NCBI GenBank assembly: GCA_021781835.1
Contig: JAJXWD010000006.1
Location: forward strand, 1 to 64,000
Length of the DNA stretch: 64,000 bases
Source of the DNA: Pseudomonadota bacterium
Lineage (GTDB): Bacteria; Pseudomonadota; Alphaproteobacteria; Acetobacterales; Acetobacteraceae
Direction: 5' to 3'
The translations under genes were made by a program, and so were the position numbers. Positions 1 to 16,030 of the stretch are shown one piece after another; position 1 is the stretch's first letter, and every line of letters begins with the position of its first letter. The notes below the pieces were generated by a model. The model did no database searches and was not told where the DNA came from. It was given only the letters and a program-made list of their open reading frames with translations.

Positions 1-33
1 GCCCTTGGCGATCAACTGGTTAATGGTCGGCAT
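1..33 (-). CDS. rpsL: 30S ribosomal protein S12, N-terminal fragment (cut by window edge)
   Basis: Only the first 11 codons lie in the window and read MPTINQLIAKG, the near-universal start of S12. S12 sits at the decoding centre of the 30S subunit and is the streptomycin-resistance protein; the residues involved in resistance lie outside the window. An AGGA lies about 8 bases before the ATG at 33. The gene follows rpoC on the same strand but is separated from it by a 690-base region with its own promoter and terminators, so it probably heads a separate str operon (rpsL-rpsG-fusA order expected, not visible). Confidence 0.9.
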   Translation of the reverse strand, partial: MPTINQLIAKG

Positions 34-93
34 GTCTGGTCCTGGTTCTTGTTCAAATCCCGTTGCCCCGGCCAAACCGCCCGATGCGCCCAT

Positions 94-133
94 AAAAAAC
101 TGCCGTAAGGCGAAAGAACCCTCCGCCTTACGG
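94..133 (-). terminator. Probable attenuator in the rpsL leader
   Basis: On the minus strand a perfect 10-bp stem (CCGTAAGGCG with CGCCTTACGG, positions 124-133 and 103-112) with an 11-base loop is followed by CAG and six T residues. This is the form of an intrinsic terminator, yet it lies inside the leader, about 60 bases before the rpsL start and downstream of the best promoter. It could therefore set how much RNA polymerase reads into the str operon. The structure is seen; the function is inferred. Confidence 0.55.
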
Positions 134-240
134 ACCTGTCTCCAGCGAGCGGCCTTGGCACCCCAGAGGGGCGCGGCGCCGCGCGCGCCAGATTTTACAG
201 ACTATCGGGAACCGGAAATGCCGGAACCTCGAGAGCGCCC

Positions 241-269
241 TCAATAGAGACCACCCGCCCCCAAGTCAA
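241..269 (-). promoter_or_regulatory. Probable str operon (rpsL) promoter
   Basis: On the minus strand TTGACT (264-269) is followed after exactly 17 bases by TATTGA (241-246). This is a good housekeeping-sigma promoter, with the C before TTGAC often seen in alphaproteobacteria. It would start transcription near 234, leaving a leader of about 200 bases before rpsL. Confidence 0.6.
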
Positions 270-403
270 GCGCCCAAACCCCATGAGATACCGCAAAAAC
301 GCAGACGCACCCCCCGGGCCCGTAATGGCAACCGGCGAGTCGTCCTCTTGCCTCCCGAGTCTCTCATCGACCCGGCACCGCAGCCCGCAAACCCTTGACG
401 CAA

Positions 404-453
404 AATAAAAAAGGACCCGCCCTGACAGGTTCGTCCCGTCGGGGCGGATCCTT
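404..453 (-). terminator. Intrinsic terminator upstream of the rpsL promoter
   Basis: On the minus strand a 16-pair stem with two mismatches (438-453 with 411-426, 11-base loop) is followed by TTTTTTATTTT. Its first arm overlaps an alternative hairpin (GATCCT/AGGATC, 447-463), so the two cannot form together, which is a layout typical of an attenuator. It ends whatever is transcribed from the promoter near 640. Confidence 0.7.
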
Positions 454-605
454 GCGCAGGATCTCTGGCGGAGCTGCCAACTTCCAGGCGGGCGGCGGTA
501 GCGCGCCCCGGAAAGGCAGTGAGATTATGTCCAGGCCACGGGCCTGGGGGCCGGGTCAATCGCCCGCGCTCAACAAAGAGCGCGTCTGGCGGGTGCTGCC
601 CCGGA
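404..605 (-). ncRNA. Candidate free-standing non-coding RNA between rpoC and rpsL
   Basis: A promoter-like pair (613-642) and an intrinsic terminator (404-453) bracket about 200 bases with several strong hairpins on the minus strand: 566-585 (7-bp stem CGCGCTC/GAGCGCG), 531-547 (7-bp CCAGGCC/GGCCTGG) and 472-519 (long interrupted stem around CTGCC/GGCAG). The few short reading frames in it have no ribosome binding site. It does not match the SRP RNA core or any RNA family I can recognise. It could instead be an extra, longer leader of rpsL. Confidence 0.35.
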
Positions 606-612
606 TGAGGCT

Positions 613-642
613 AATAAACCAGAGTGTGACTCGGGCGGTCAA
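613..642 (-). promoter_or_regulatory. Candidate promoter for the rpoC-rpsL intergenic RNA
   Basis: On the minus strand TTGACC (637-642), preceded by C, is followed after 18 bases by TTTATT (613-618). It lies just downstream of the rpoC terminator, so it would start a new transcript at about 605. The -10 is only a fair match. Confidence 0.4.
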
Positions 643-663
643 GAGTCGTGTTGCCGGGGGGGT

Positions 664-702
664 AAAAAAAAATTGGGGGGCTTTTTGGAAAAAGCCCCCC
701 AA
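664..702 (-). terminator. rpoC terminator (copy 1 of a recurring terminator module)
   Basis: On the minus strand the 14-bp stem TTGGGGGGCTTTTT / AAAAAGCCCCCCAA with a 2-base loop is followed by nine T residues, a textbook intrinsic terminator 24 bases after the rpoC stop. The preceding tail (703-723, containing GCAAAAGTTTTTTG) and the hairpin recur at 26595-26645 and, with a diverged tail, near 58820-58866. Confidence 0.9.
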
Positions 703-726
703 ACCCGGTCAAAAAACTTTTGCCCC

Positions 727-4878
<4,152 letters not shown>

Positions 4879-4923
4879 TCATCCTAATCTGTCAGAATCC
4901 TGTTTCGCTCTGCAATCCGCGCA

Positions 4924-9111
<4,188 letters not shown>

Positions 9112-9126
9112 CGCATGACCCTCGTT

Positions 9127-9154
9127 CGAAAATATCCAGCCGAAAATATCCAGC
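9127..9154 (-). repeat. Perfect 14-bp tandem duplication in the rpoB leader
   Basis: CGAAAATATCCAGC occurs twice back to back (9127-9140 and 9141-9154) between the attenuator-like hairpin and the rpoB start. It may be a recent slippage duplication or a spacing element of the leader. Confidence 0.85.
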
Positions 9155-9162
9155 GTCGTCAC

Positions 9163-9205
9163 AAAAACAGGGGGCAGGCGACCACCCGCGGGTGACCGCC
9201 TGCCC
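9163..9205 (-). terminator. Likely attenuator between rplL and rpoB
   Basis: On the minus strand a 9-bp outer stem GGGCAGGCG / CGCCTGCCC and a 5-bp inner stem CACCC / GGGTG, separated by a GT/GT internal loop, are followed four bases later by five T residues. Partial termination at this place, between the L7/L12 and beta genes, is well known in E. coli, where it keeps ribosomal protein output above polymerase output. The hairpin is seen; the role is by analogy. Confidence 0.55.
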
Positions 9206-9250
9206 TTTTACCCTATGCGCGCTACGGGCAGACCCGCAGCGGGAAGTGCA

Positions 9251-9631
<381 letters not shown>

Positions 9632-9727
9632 GTTTCAATCTTTCGTAAATATAGACTTTGGTTGGTTCAATGCAAGGCGGCACTATGCCACCCCGCTTCA
9701 TTCATGCAGCAAAGGAACGAAGGCCGT

Positions 9728-10252
9728 TCAGGCCGCTTCGCTCTTCTGGGAGTCGGCATACGCCGCGAAGACACGGGCAAGCTGGCCGGCCGGCGCCTGA
9801 AGAACGCCCGCCACCTTGGTTGCCGGAGCCTGAATGAGGCCCAGCAGCTTGGCGCGCAGCGAATCAAGCGACGGCAGCTCGGACAGGGCCTTCACGCCAT
9901 CGGCGTTGAGCACCTGGCTCCCGAGGGAGCCACCGAGCACCACAAACTTGTCGTTGGTCTTGGCGAAGTCGACGGCCGCCTTGGCCACCGCGACCGGGTC
10001 AACAGACCAGGCCAGAGCGGTGGGCCCCTTCATCAGGGGGGCGATGCCATCGAACCGGGTTCCTTGAAGAGCAAGCAGGGCCAGACGGTTCTTCGCCACT
10101 TTGAAGCTTGCGCCGGCCTCGCGCATCTTGCGGCGCAGCACGGTGACCTCGGCGACCGTCAGCCCCGCATTGCGGGTGACGAGCACAAACGAGGTCTCGG
10201 CGAACACCGAAGACAGCTCGGCGACGAATTCACGCTTCTCTAGGCGATCCAC
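9728..10252 (-). CDS. rplJ: 50S ribosomal protein L10
   Basis: Anchors the L7/L12 stalk on the ribosome. I chose the GTG at 10252 ([13 protein letters not shown]), because GGAG lies 6 bases upstream and 174 residues is the family's normal length; the open frame continues 23 codons further into the leader with unrelated sequence. The N-terminal RNA-binding domain and the C-terminal L7/L12-binding helix (after about 140) are present. In other bacteria the L10-L7/L12 complex binds its own leader to stop translation, and the long structured leader here fits that. Confidence 0.95.
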   Translation of the reverse strand: MDRLEKREFVAELSSVFAETSFVLVTRNAGLTVAEVTVLRRKMREAGASFKVAKNRLALLALQGTRFDGIAPLMKGPTALAWSVDPVAVAKAAVDFAKTNDKFVVLGGSLGSQVLNADGVKALSELPSLDSLRAKLLGLIQAPATKVAGVLQAPAGQLARVFAAYADSQKSEAA

Positions 10253-10504
10253 ATCCGTCTCCAACTTGCGGCGGATCGGGTTGCCCCCACCCGCCAGGTT
10301 ACCCCAGACATGAGAGACCATCTCTCACGCCCATCGCCTGTCCTTGTCTCGAACCACCAAAGCCTTAACGAATAAAGCTTCGGCACCTCTCTACCTTATG
10401 CGGGCCAGGCCCATCAAACCCAAGGGTACACAAGGTCTCGGACAGGTCGGGGGGTGTCACCACCCCCCTGCCCGCGGCTTTTCAGCCGCGTATCTCAGTA
10501 TTTA
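10253..10504 (-). promoter_or_regulatory. Structured rplJ leader, probable L10 autoregulation site
   Basis: This 252-base non-coding leader between rplA and rplJ carries, on the minus strand, two tandem hairpins capped by GNRA-type tetraloops: 10473-10490 (7-bp stem, GAAA loop) and 10449-10468 (8-bp stem GGGGGGTG/CACCCCCC, GTGA loop). No T run follows either, so they are not terminators. Further pairing is possible nearer the start. L10 leaders with this role are known in many bacteria; I have not matched the conserved L10 kink-turn core base by base. Confidence 0.5.
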
Positions 10505-11197
10505 TTAGGCGTTGACCGTGGACACATCCACGCTCACGCCCGGCCCCTGGGTCGAGGACAGCGCCACCTTCTGCAGGTAGGTGCCCTTGGCGCCGGTCGG
10601 CTTGGCCTTCTGCACGGCATCGATCAGCGCGCGGGCGTTTTCGATGAGCTTGTCAGCCCCGAAGCTCGCCTTGCCGATGCCGGCATGGATGATACCGGCC
10701 TTCTCGGCGCGGAACTCGACCTGACCAGCCTTGGCGGCCAGCACGGCATCCTTGACGTTCATGGTCACGGTGCCGAGCTTGGGGTTCGGCATCAGGCCGC
10801 GCGGGCCCAGGATCTTGCCGAGCTTACCGACGAGCGCCATCATGTCCGGCGTCGCGATGCAGCGGTCGAACTCGATCTCGCCGGCCTGCACCTTTTCGGC
10901 CAGATCGTCGGAGCCAACCACGTCGGCGCCGGCGGCCAGGGCTTCCTCGGCCTTCGCCCCGCGGGCGAACACGCCGACGCGCAGCGTCTTGCCGGTGCCG
11001 TTGGGCAGCGAAATCAGGCCGCGCACCATCTGGTCGGCGTGGCGGGGGTCGATGCCCAGGTTGAGCGAGATCTCGACCGTCTCATCGAACTTCGCCTTGG
11101 CGTTCGACTTGACGAGGTCCATCGCCTCGGTCAGCGCGTAGAGCTTGTTGCGCTCAACGGTGGCGCGGGCGGCGTTCAGGCGCTTGTTATGTGCCAT
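10505..11197 (-). CDS. rplA: 50S ribosomal protein L1
   Basis: Forms the mobile L1 stalk near the E site, 230 residues, normal length. The conserved [15 protein letters not shown] stretch and the segment [20 protein letters not shown] are diagnostic. It lies 3 bases after rplK. In other bacteria L1 represses translation of rplK-rplA; I did not identify the binding site here. Confidence 0.97.
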   Translation of the reverse strand: MAHNKRLNAARATVERNKLYALTEAMDLVKSNAKAKFDETVEISLNLGIDPRHADQMVRGLISLPNGTGKTLRVGVFARGAKAEEALAAGADVVGSDDLAEKVQAGEIEFDRCIATPDMMALVGKLGKILGPRGLMPNPKLGTVTMNVKDAVLAAKAGQVEFRAEKAGIIHAGIGKASFGADKLIENARALIDAVQKAKPTGAKGTYLQKVALSSTQGPGVSVDVSTVNA

Positions 11198-11200
11198 CTA

Positions 11201-11635
11201 TCAGCCCTCCACCACGGTAACGCCCATCGAGCGGGCGGAGCCGGCCAGCATGCGCACGGCGGCTTCGGCGTCGTTGGCGTTCATGTCTTTCATCTTGACC
11301 TTGGCGATCTCAAGGAGCTGCGCCTTGGTCACCTTGCCCACGGCCGCGCCCTTGCCCGGCGTCGTGGTGCCCTTGGAAATGCCCGCGGCCTTCTTCAGGA
11401 AGTAGGTGTTGGGCGGGGTCTTCATGATGAAGGAGAAGGTGCGGTCACCGAAGGCGGTGATCACCACGGGCACCGGCATGCCGGGCTCCATGCCCTGCGT
11501 TACGGCGTTGAATTCCTTCACGAACTGCATGATGTTCAGGCCGCGCTGGCCCAGCGCGGGGCCCACCGGCGGCGAGGGATTCGCCTTGCCCGCGGGGATC
11601 TGCAGCTTGATATAGCCGACGATCTTCTTTGCCAT
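11201..11635 (-). CDS. rplK: 50S ribosomal protein L11
   Basis: Binds 23S rRNA at the GTPase-associated centre, 144 residues. The N-terminal thiostrepton-site region ([20 protein letters not shown], about 14-33) and the C-terminal rRNA-binding domain with the GSARSMGV end are intact. AGGAG lies 9 bases before the ATG. Unusually, secE and nusG do not precede it: the next gene upstream is divergent (a nicotinamidase), so the promoter for the operon must lie in 11636-11800. Confidence 0.97.
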   Translation of the reverse strand: MAKKIVGYIKLQIPAGKANPSPPVGPALGQRGLNIMQFVKEFNAVTQGMEPGMPVPVVITAFGDRTFSFIMKTPPNTYFLKKAAGISKGTTTPGKGAAVGKVTKAQLLEIAKVKMKDMNANDAEAAVRMLAGSARSMGVTVVEG

Positions 11636-11800
11636 TACTGGCGACTCCTATCCTTCTGGCTCAAAAGCAAGCCATGGGACCGCGGTTCAACCGGCCAGGC
11701 GACCATCGCCCCGCCTCCCGCGTTCCTGTGAGGGGCGGAGCCTTATCCGATTCCCACCCCCCCGTCTATATGGCCGCCCCGAAAATGTTATAGAGCGGCC

Positions 11801-12415
11801 ATGCAAAAAAATTCTGCCCTGCTGATCATCGATGTCCAGCCCGATTTCTGCCCCGGCGGCGCCCTGCCCGTGCCGGGCGGCGATCAAATCATTCCCCTGA
11901 TCAACCGCCTCGCCGCCGGCTTCGAGACGGTGGTGCTGACCCAGGACTGGCACCCGCCCGGCCATGTCTCGTTCGCGGCCAACCATCCCGGCAAGGCGCC
12001 GTTCGAGACCGTGACCCTGCCTTACGGCCCGCAAGTGCTGTGGCCGACCCATTGCGTCATGGGCACGCCCGGCGCGGCACTGCACCCCGCGCTCGACATT
12101 CCCCACGCCTCCGCGATCATCCGCAAGGGCTCGAACCTCGTCGTCGATTCCTATTCGGCCTTTCTGGAGGCCGACCGCGCCACCCGCACCGGGCTGGACG
12201 GCTATCTGAAATCGCGTGGCATCAGCCATGTCTATCTGGCCGGGCTGGCGACCGATTTCTGCGTCGCCTGGTCGGCCGAGGACGCGCGCGCCTTCGGGTT
12301 CGAGGCGACGATCATCGAGGATGCCTGCCGGGCGATCGACCTGAACGGCTCCCTGGCCGCCGCCTGGGCGCGGCTGGCGGCGGTGGGCGCCGGGCGCGTC
12401 GGCACGCTTATTTAA
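11801..12415 (+). CDS. pncA: Nicotinamidase (nicotinamide to nicotinate)
   Basis: Isochorismatase-fold amidase of NAD salvage, 204 residues. The catalytic triad is visible as Asp11 (IIDVQPDF), Lys109 (IIRKGSN) and Cys154 (ATDFCVAW). The metal ligands are Asp49, His51 (QDWHP) and His84 (WPTHC). There is no clear ribosome binding site before the ATG. It is divergent from rplK, and its last 8 bases overlap the end of the convergent helicase gene. Confidence 0.93.
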   Translation: MQKNSALLIIDVQPDFCPGGALPVPGGDQIIPLINRLAAGFETVVLTQDWHPPGHVSFAANHPGKAPFETVTLPYGPQVLWPTHCVMGTPGAALHPALDIPHASAIIRKGSNLVVDSYSAFLEADRATRTGLDGYLKSRGISHVYLAGLATDFCVAWSAEDARAFGFEATIIEDACRAIDLNGSLAAAWARLAAVGAGRVGTLI

Positions 12416-14195
12416 TCGCCTTGGCCGCCTTGTTCTTGCGCCGGCGCTCCTGTTCGCCGGGCTTGCCGCCCGGTTCGCGCCGGGGCGGCTTGGGCCCCGC
12501 CGGCTTGGCGTAAGGCTTGGGTCCGCCGGGCTTCGGCCCGCTTTTGCCCTGCGGGCGCGGCGCGCGCTCATCGCCCTGGCGCTCGCGGCGCGGGCCGCTC
12601 GAGGGCGGCGTGCTCAGCTCGATCTGAAACTCCCCCGGCACCGGCTCGGCCACCGCGCGGGCAAAGGCCTCGGCCACTTCGGGCACCACCTCGAACTTGG
12701 TCTCGCGGTCGAAAATACGGATGGCGCCGATCTCGGCCTTGGTCACATTGCCGCGCTTGCACAGCATGGGCAGCAGCCAGCGCGGATCGGCATTTTGCGC
12801 CCGCCCGGCCGAAACCCGGAACCATACCGGGCCGTTGCCGGTGATCACGGTCATGCGCGGGGCGCGCTTGGGGCGGGGCGGCGGCTCGGGCGCCAGCACC
12901 GTCACGTTCGCGGCCTGCGGAAAATGCGCCGAGGCCAGCGCGATAAACGCCGCCGCGATCTGCTCGGGCTCATAACGCTCCGAGAGCCGCAACGCCTGGC
13001 GGCGCGTTTCCTGGTCGGGCGTCTGCTCGAGCAGCGGGTGCGCGGCCAGCCGCTCCTCGTCGGCGGCCTTGATCTGGGCGATGGTCGGCGGGTCGATCCA
13101 TTCGGGCGTGATGCGCGCGGAATTGAGCAGCATCTCGGCGCGCCGGCGCTTATGGGGGGTGACCAGCAGCAAGCACTGCCCCTTGCGCCCGGCGCGCCCG
13201 GTGCGGCCCGAGCGGTGCAAAAGCGTCGCCTTGGCGGTTGGCAGATCGGCATGGATCACCAGATCGAGCGCCGGCAGATCCAGCCCGCGCGCCGCCACGT
13301 CGGTGGCGATGCAGGCCTGCGCCCGGCCATCCTTCAGCGCGCTCAGCGCCGCGTTGCGCTCGGCCTGCGAAAGCTCGCCCGAGAGCGCCACGGCATTGAA
13401 GCCCCGGGAGAGCAGATCGGCATGCACATGCTTCACCCCCTCGCGCGTGGCGCAAAACACGATCGCGCGGGTATTGGCCGCGCGCAGCAAATTCACCAGC
13501 ACCGCGCGCTCCTCATGGGGCGCCACGCGCACGGCCTTGTACTCGATGTCGGCATGCGGCTCGGTGCGGCTGATCAGCTCCAGGCGCAGCGCGTTGTGCT
13601 GGTAGGCGGCGGCCAGGCCCAAAATCTCACGCGGCAGGGTGGCCGAAAACAGCAGCGTGCGCCGCGTGCCGGGCGTGGCCTCGACCAGCGCGTCCAGCTC
13701 GTCCTTGAAGCCCATGTCGAGCATCTCGTCGGCCTCGTCGAGCACCACCGCGCGCACGGCCTCCAGCCGCAGCGCGCCGCGGGCCAGATGGTCGTTCAAC
13801 CGCCCCGGCGTGCCCACCACGATGTGGCAGCCGGCCTGCAAATGCCGCGCCTCGCGCCGCGGGTCCATGCCGCCCACGCAAGATGCCACCCGCCCCCCGG
13901 CCGGCTCATACAGCCAGGCCAGCTCCGCCTGCACCTGCAAGGCCAGCTCACGCGTGGGGGCGATGACCAGCGCCAGCGGCAGGCCGGGCGGCGGCAATTC
14001 CTCGGCCCCGCCCAGCAGCGTGGGCGCGAAGCCCAGGCCGAACGCCACCGTCTTGCCCGAGCCGGTCTGGGCCGAGACCAGCAGGTCACGCGCGGGGTCG
14101 GCGGTCAGCACCGCCTCCTGCACGGGGGTCGGGGCTTCATAGCCGCGCTCTTTGAGCGCGGCGGCAAGGGCGGGGTGGGCGGTTTCAAAACTCAT
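12408..14195 (-). CDS. DEAD-box RNA helicase with DbpA-type RNA-binding domain
   Basis: ATP-dependent RNA helicase, probably in ribosome assembly or cold adaptation, 595 residues from the ATG at 14195 (MSFETAHPAL). A Q motif with PTPVQ precedes Walker A AQTGSGKT (about 42-49); DEAD in VLDEADEMLDMGF, SAT (LFSATLP) and the arginine-finger motif RTGRAGRKG follow. A DbpA/CsdA-type domain lies near 470-540 (AEIGAIRIF..ETKFEVV). The last 60 residues are a Lys/Arg/Pro/Gly-rich tail that probably binds RNA. It faces the cold-shock gene divergently, which supports a shared cold role. DeaD and DbpA are both possible names. Confidence 0.93.
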   Translation of the reverse strand: MSFETAHPALAAALKERGYEAPTPVQEAVLTADPARDLLVSAQTGSGKTVAFGLGFAPTLLGGAEELPPPGLPLALVIAPTRELALQVQAELAWLYEPAGGRVASCVGGMDPRREARHLQAGCHIVVGTPGRLNDHLARGALRLEAVRAVVLDEADEMLDMGFKDELDALVEATPGTRRTLLFSATLPREILGLAAAYQHNALRLELISRTEPHADIEYKAVRVAPHEERAVLVNLLRAANTRAIVFCATREGVKHVHADLLSRGFNAVALSGELSQAERNAALSALKDGRAQACIATDVAARGLDLPALDLVIHADLPTAKATLLHRSGRTGRAGRKGQCLLLVTPHKRRRAEMLLNSARITPEWIDPPTIAQIKAADEERLAAHPLLEQTPDQETRRQALRLSERYEPEQIAAAFIALASAHFPQAANVTVLAPEPPPRPKRAPRMTVITGNGPVWFRVSAGRAQNADPRWLLPMLCKRGNVTKAEIGAIRIFDRETKFEVVPEVAEAFARAVAEPVPGEFQIELSTPPSSGPRRERQGDERAPRPQGKSGPKPGGPKPYAKPAGPKPPRREPGGKPGEQERRRKNKAAKAIK

Positions 14196-14508
14196 CGGCC
14201 GCTCGTAAAGGCTTTGCCCCCCAAAACACAAGCCCGTTGATGCAGGCGAGCCCCTTGCGGCGCGCGTATCTGTAACGGCCATGTCATAATCGGCCGGCTT
14301 ATACCCGCCTCCGTCCCCCCCGCCCTGCGCTTGGCGCATGGTTCCGGCCGTTTCCATGTAAAAACACGGTCCAGGCCAGTAGATTCCTGGGGTTTTGGGG
14401 CTTGCGGCGCGATTTCGGGATTGAAGGCGCCCCTCACCTGCCCTATGCTCTCTCGCGTCTGGGCAACCGCCCCGGCACCGTGCAAGTTTTCAAAGGACTG
14501 TGTATCTA
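14196..14508. other. Divergent intergenic region between helicase and cold-shock genes
   Basis: 313 bases without a convincing gene. It holds the likely cold-shock promoter (14421-14449) and must hold the helicase promoter on the other strand, which I cannot place with confidence. Confidence 0.6.
14421..14449 (+). promoter_or_regulatory. Probable promoter of the cold-shock gene
   Basis: TTGAAG (14421-14426) and TATGCT (14444-14449) are separated by exactly 17 bases. Transcription from about 14456 would give a 5' leader of some 50 bases, enough for temperature-dependent folding, although no such structure was identified. Confidence 0.5.
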
Positions 14509-15177
14509 GTGCGACCCCCGAAAAACGACCGTCAGCGGCAGAATCGCCGTCGCGGATTTGACGACGATCATTTCTTTGGCAATCCGCCCCCTCCCCCGCC
14601 GTCATTTTCCGGGTTCGGCTCCGCATCCTCGGGACCCGAGGCCAAGGCCACGGTGAAATGGTACAATTCCGAGAAGGGGTACGGCTTCGTCGAAATGGCC
14701 GATGGCACCGGCGACGTGTTCCTTCACGCCAATTCGCTGCAGAACGCGGGCTACCAGTCGGTCACGCCCGGCGCCGTGCTGCAGATCCGCGTCGGCCAGG
14801 GCCATAAGGGCCGTCAGGTCGATCAGGTGGTTTCCGTGACCGAAGGCACCGCGCCCCCGCCCCGCTCCGGCGGCTTTGGCGAGCGTGGCGGCGACCGTGG
14901 CGGTGATCGCGGCGGCTTCGACCGTCCCCGTGCCCCGCGCGCGCCCCGCGCCGTGGCCACCGGCCCGGCCGTCGAGACCACCGGCATCGTCAAATGGTAC
15001 AATGCCACCAAGGGCTTTGGCTTCATCTCGCCCCAGGAAGGCGGCAAGGACGTGTTCGTGCACGCCACCGCCCTCGAGACCGCCGGCCTGCAGCCCCTGC
15101 AGGAAGGCCAGTCGGTGAGAATCAGCGTGGTGCAGGGCGCCAAGGGCCCGGAAGTCTCTTCCATCAGCGTCGACTGA
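14509..15177 (+). CDS. Double cold-shock-domain RNA/DNA-binding protein
   Basis: Two cold-shock domains in one chain, 222 residues from the GTG at 14509; a GTG at 14500 is only 2 bases from the AAAGGA and is less likely. Domain 1 (about 45-110) has RNP1 KGYGFV and RNP2 DVFLH; domain 2 (about 155-220) has KGFGFI and DVFVH. The linker is RGG-rich (repeated DRGG) then basic, as expected of a nucleic-acid chaperone. Such two-domain proteins are typical of alphaproteobacteria. A strong bidirectional terminator follows. Confidence 0.92.
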   Translation: MRPPKNDRQRQNRRRGFDDDHFFGNPPPPPPSFSGFGSASSGPEAKATVKWYNSEKGYGFVEMADGTGDVFLHANSLQNAGYQSVTPGAVLQIRVGQGHKGRQVDQVVSVTEGTAPPPRSGGFGERGGDRGGDRGGFDRPRAPRAPRAVATGPAVETTGIVKWYNATKGFGFISPQEGGKDVFVHATALETAGLQPLQEGQSVRISVVQGAKGPEVSSISVD

Positions 15178-15228
15178 ACCAGTCCATCCGCTGCGCGCCG
15201 CAAGCGCTCGGCGTTTTGACCATTTAAG

Positions 15229-15257
15229 AAAAAGCCCCGCCTGAGCGGGGCTTTTTT
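15229..15257. terminator. Bidirectional terminator between the cold-shock gene and lexA
   Basis: A perfect 12-bp stem AAAAAGCCCCGC / GCGGGGCTTTTT (15229-15240 and 15245-15256) with a CTGA loop gives T runs in both directions. It serves the plus-strand cold-shock gene and the converging lexA. Confidence 0.9.
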
Positions 15258-15269
15258 GTTGTGCCCCGC

Positions 15270-15965
15270 TCAGTAGCGCCGAAACAGCGCGACCAGCCGC
15301 CCCTGCACGCGCACACGCTCGGCGGGCAGGATGCGGGTCTCGAATTTGGCGTTGGCGGGCTCGAGCGCGATCGAATTGCCGCGCCGGCGCAGGCGCTTCA
15401 GGGTCACCTCGGTCTCATCCACCAGCGCCACCACGATCTGGCCGTTCTCCGCCGTGTCGCCGCGTTTGATGATGACGGTGTCGCCGTTCAGTATCCCCGC
15501 CTCGATCATCGATTCGCCCTCGACCTCGAGCGCGAAATGCTCGCCCGTGCCCAACAGAGACACCGGCACCTCGATCTCGGAATCATTGTCGCGCAGCGCC
15601 TCGATCGGCAAGCCCGCGGCGATCTTGCCGTAAAGCGGCAGCGCAACCGCCCCGGTCTCGCTCACCGCCTTCACCGCCGGCAGGCGCGGCGCGAAATTGC
15701 CCTGGATGACATTGGGCGCAAACCGCCCCGGCGCACGCGCGGGGGCCAGATCCTCGGGCAGCCGCACCACCTCGAGCGCCCGCGCGCGGTGCTTGTGGCG
15801 GCGCAAAAACCCCCGCTCCTCAAGCGCCGTGATCAGCCTGTGGATACCCGATTTGGAGCGCAGATCCAGCGCCTCCTTCATTTCCTCAAAGCTGGGCGAG
15901 CAGCCGGTCTCACGCAAATGCCGGTCGATGAAGACCAGCAATTCATGCTGCTTGGAGGTGAGCAT
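15270..15965 (-). CDS. lexA: SOS repressor LexA
   Basis: Self-cleaving repressor of the DNA-damage response, 231 residues from the ATG at 15965 with GGAG 6 bases upstream. The N-terminal winged helix (about 1-65) has the expected [11 protein letters not shown] recognition region. The cleavage site Ala117-Gly118 (IAAGLP), nucleophile Ser152 (GESMIEAG) and general base Lys190 (EVTLKRL) are all present. The gene closes the trp/moa cluster but has its own SOS box in the 65-base gap after moeA, so it is probably autoregulated separately. Confidence 0.97.
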   Translation of the reverse strand: MLTSKQHELLVFIDRHLRETGCSPSFEEMKEALDLRSKSGIHRLITALEERGFLRRHKHRARALEVVRLPEDLAPARAPGRFAPNVIQGNFAPRLPAVKAVSETGAVALPLYGKIAAGLPIEALRDNDSEIEVPVSLLGTGEHFALEVEGESMIEAGILNGDTVIIKRGDTAENGQIVVALVDETEVTLKRLRRRGNSIALEPANAKFETRILPAERVRVQGRLVALFRRY

Positions 15966-15980
15966 TAACGTCTCCGCTCG

Positions 15981-15995
15981 GAACAAAACAAAAAC
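15981..15995 (-). promoter_or_regulatory. Possible second, degenerate LexA site before lexA
   Basis: GAAC-N7-AAAC, one base off the GAAC-N7-GAAC form of the alphaproteobacterial SOS box, lies between the perfect box and the lexA start. It may be a weaker site or chance in an A-rich stretch. Confidence 0.3.
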
Positions 15996-16004
15996 AACAA
16001 CGCT

Positions 16005-16019
16005 GTTCTAGTTTGGTTC
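16005..16019 (+). promoter_or_regulatory. LexA operator (SOS box) upstream of lexA
   Basis: GTTC at 16005-16008 and GTTC at 16016-16019 are separated by exactly 7 bases, the direct-repeat LexA box established for alphaproteobacteria. It lies 39 bases before the lexA start and 11 bases from the moeA stop. Confidence 0.88.
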
Positions 16020-16030
16020 TCGCGCGCCGG

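Noticed and set aside
266..559. A 97-codon open frame on the minus strand between rpsL and rpoC
   Set aside because: It runs through the intrinsic terminator and toward the rpsL promoter, has no ribosome site and has no recognisable protein features.
10449..10490. Terminator after rplA
   Set aside because: Strong hairpins are present but neither is followed by a T run on the minus strand; they suit a leader structure better.
12795..14240. A 481-codon open frame antisense to the helicase gene
   Set aside because: Shadow frame rich in Arg, Gln and Gly; the helicase on the other strand has all family motifs.
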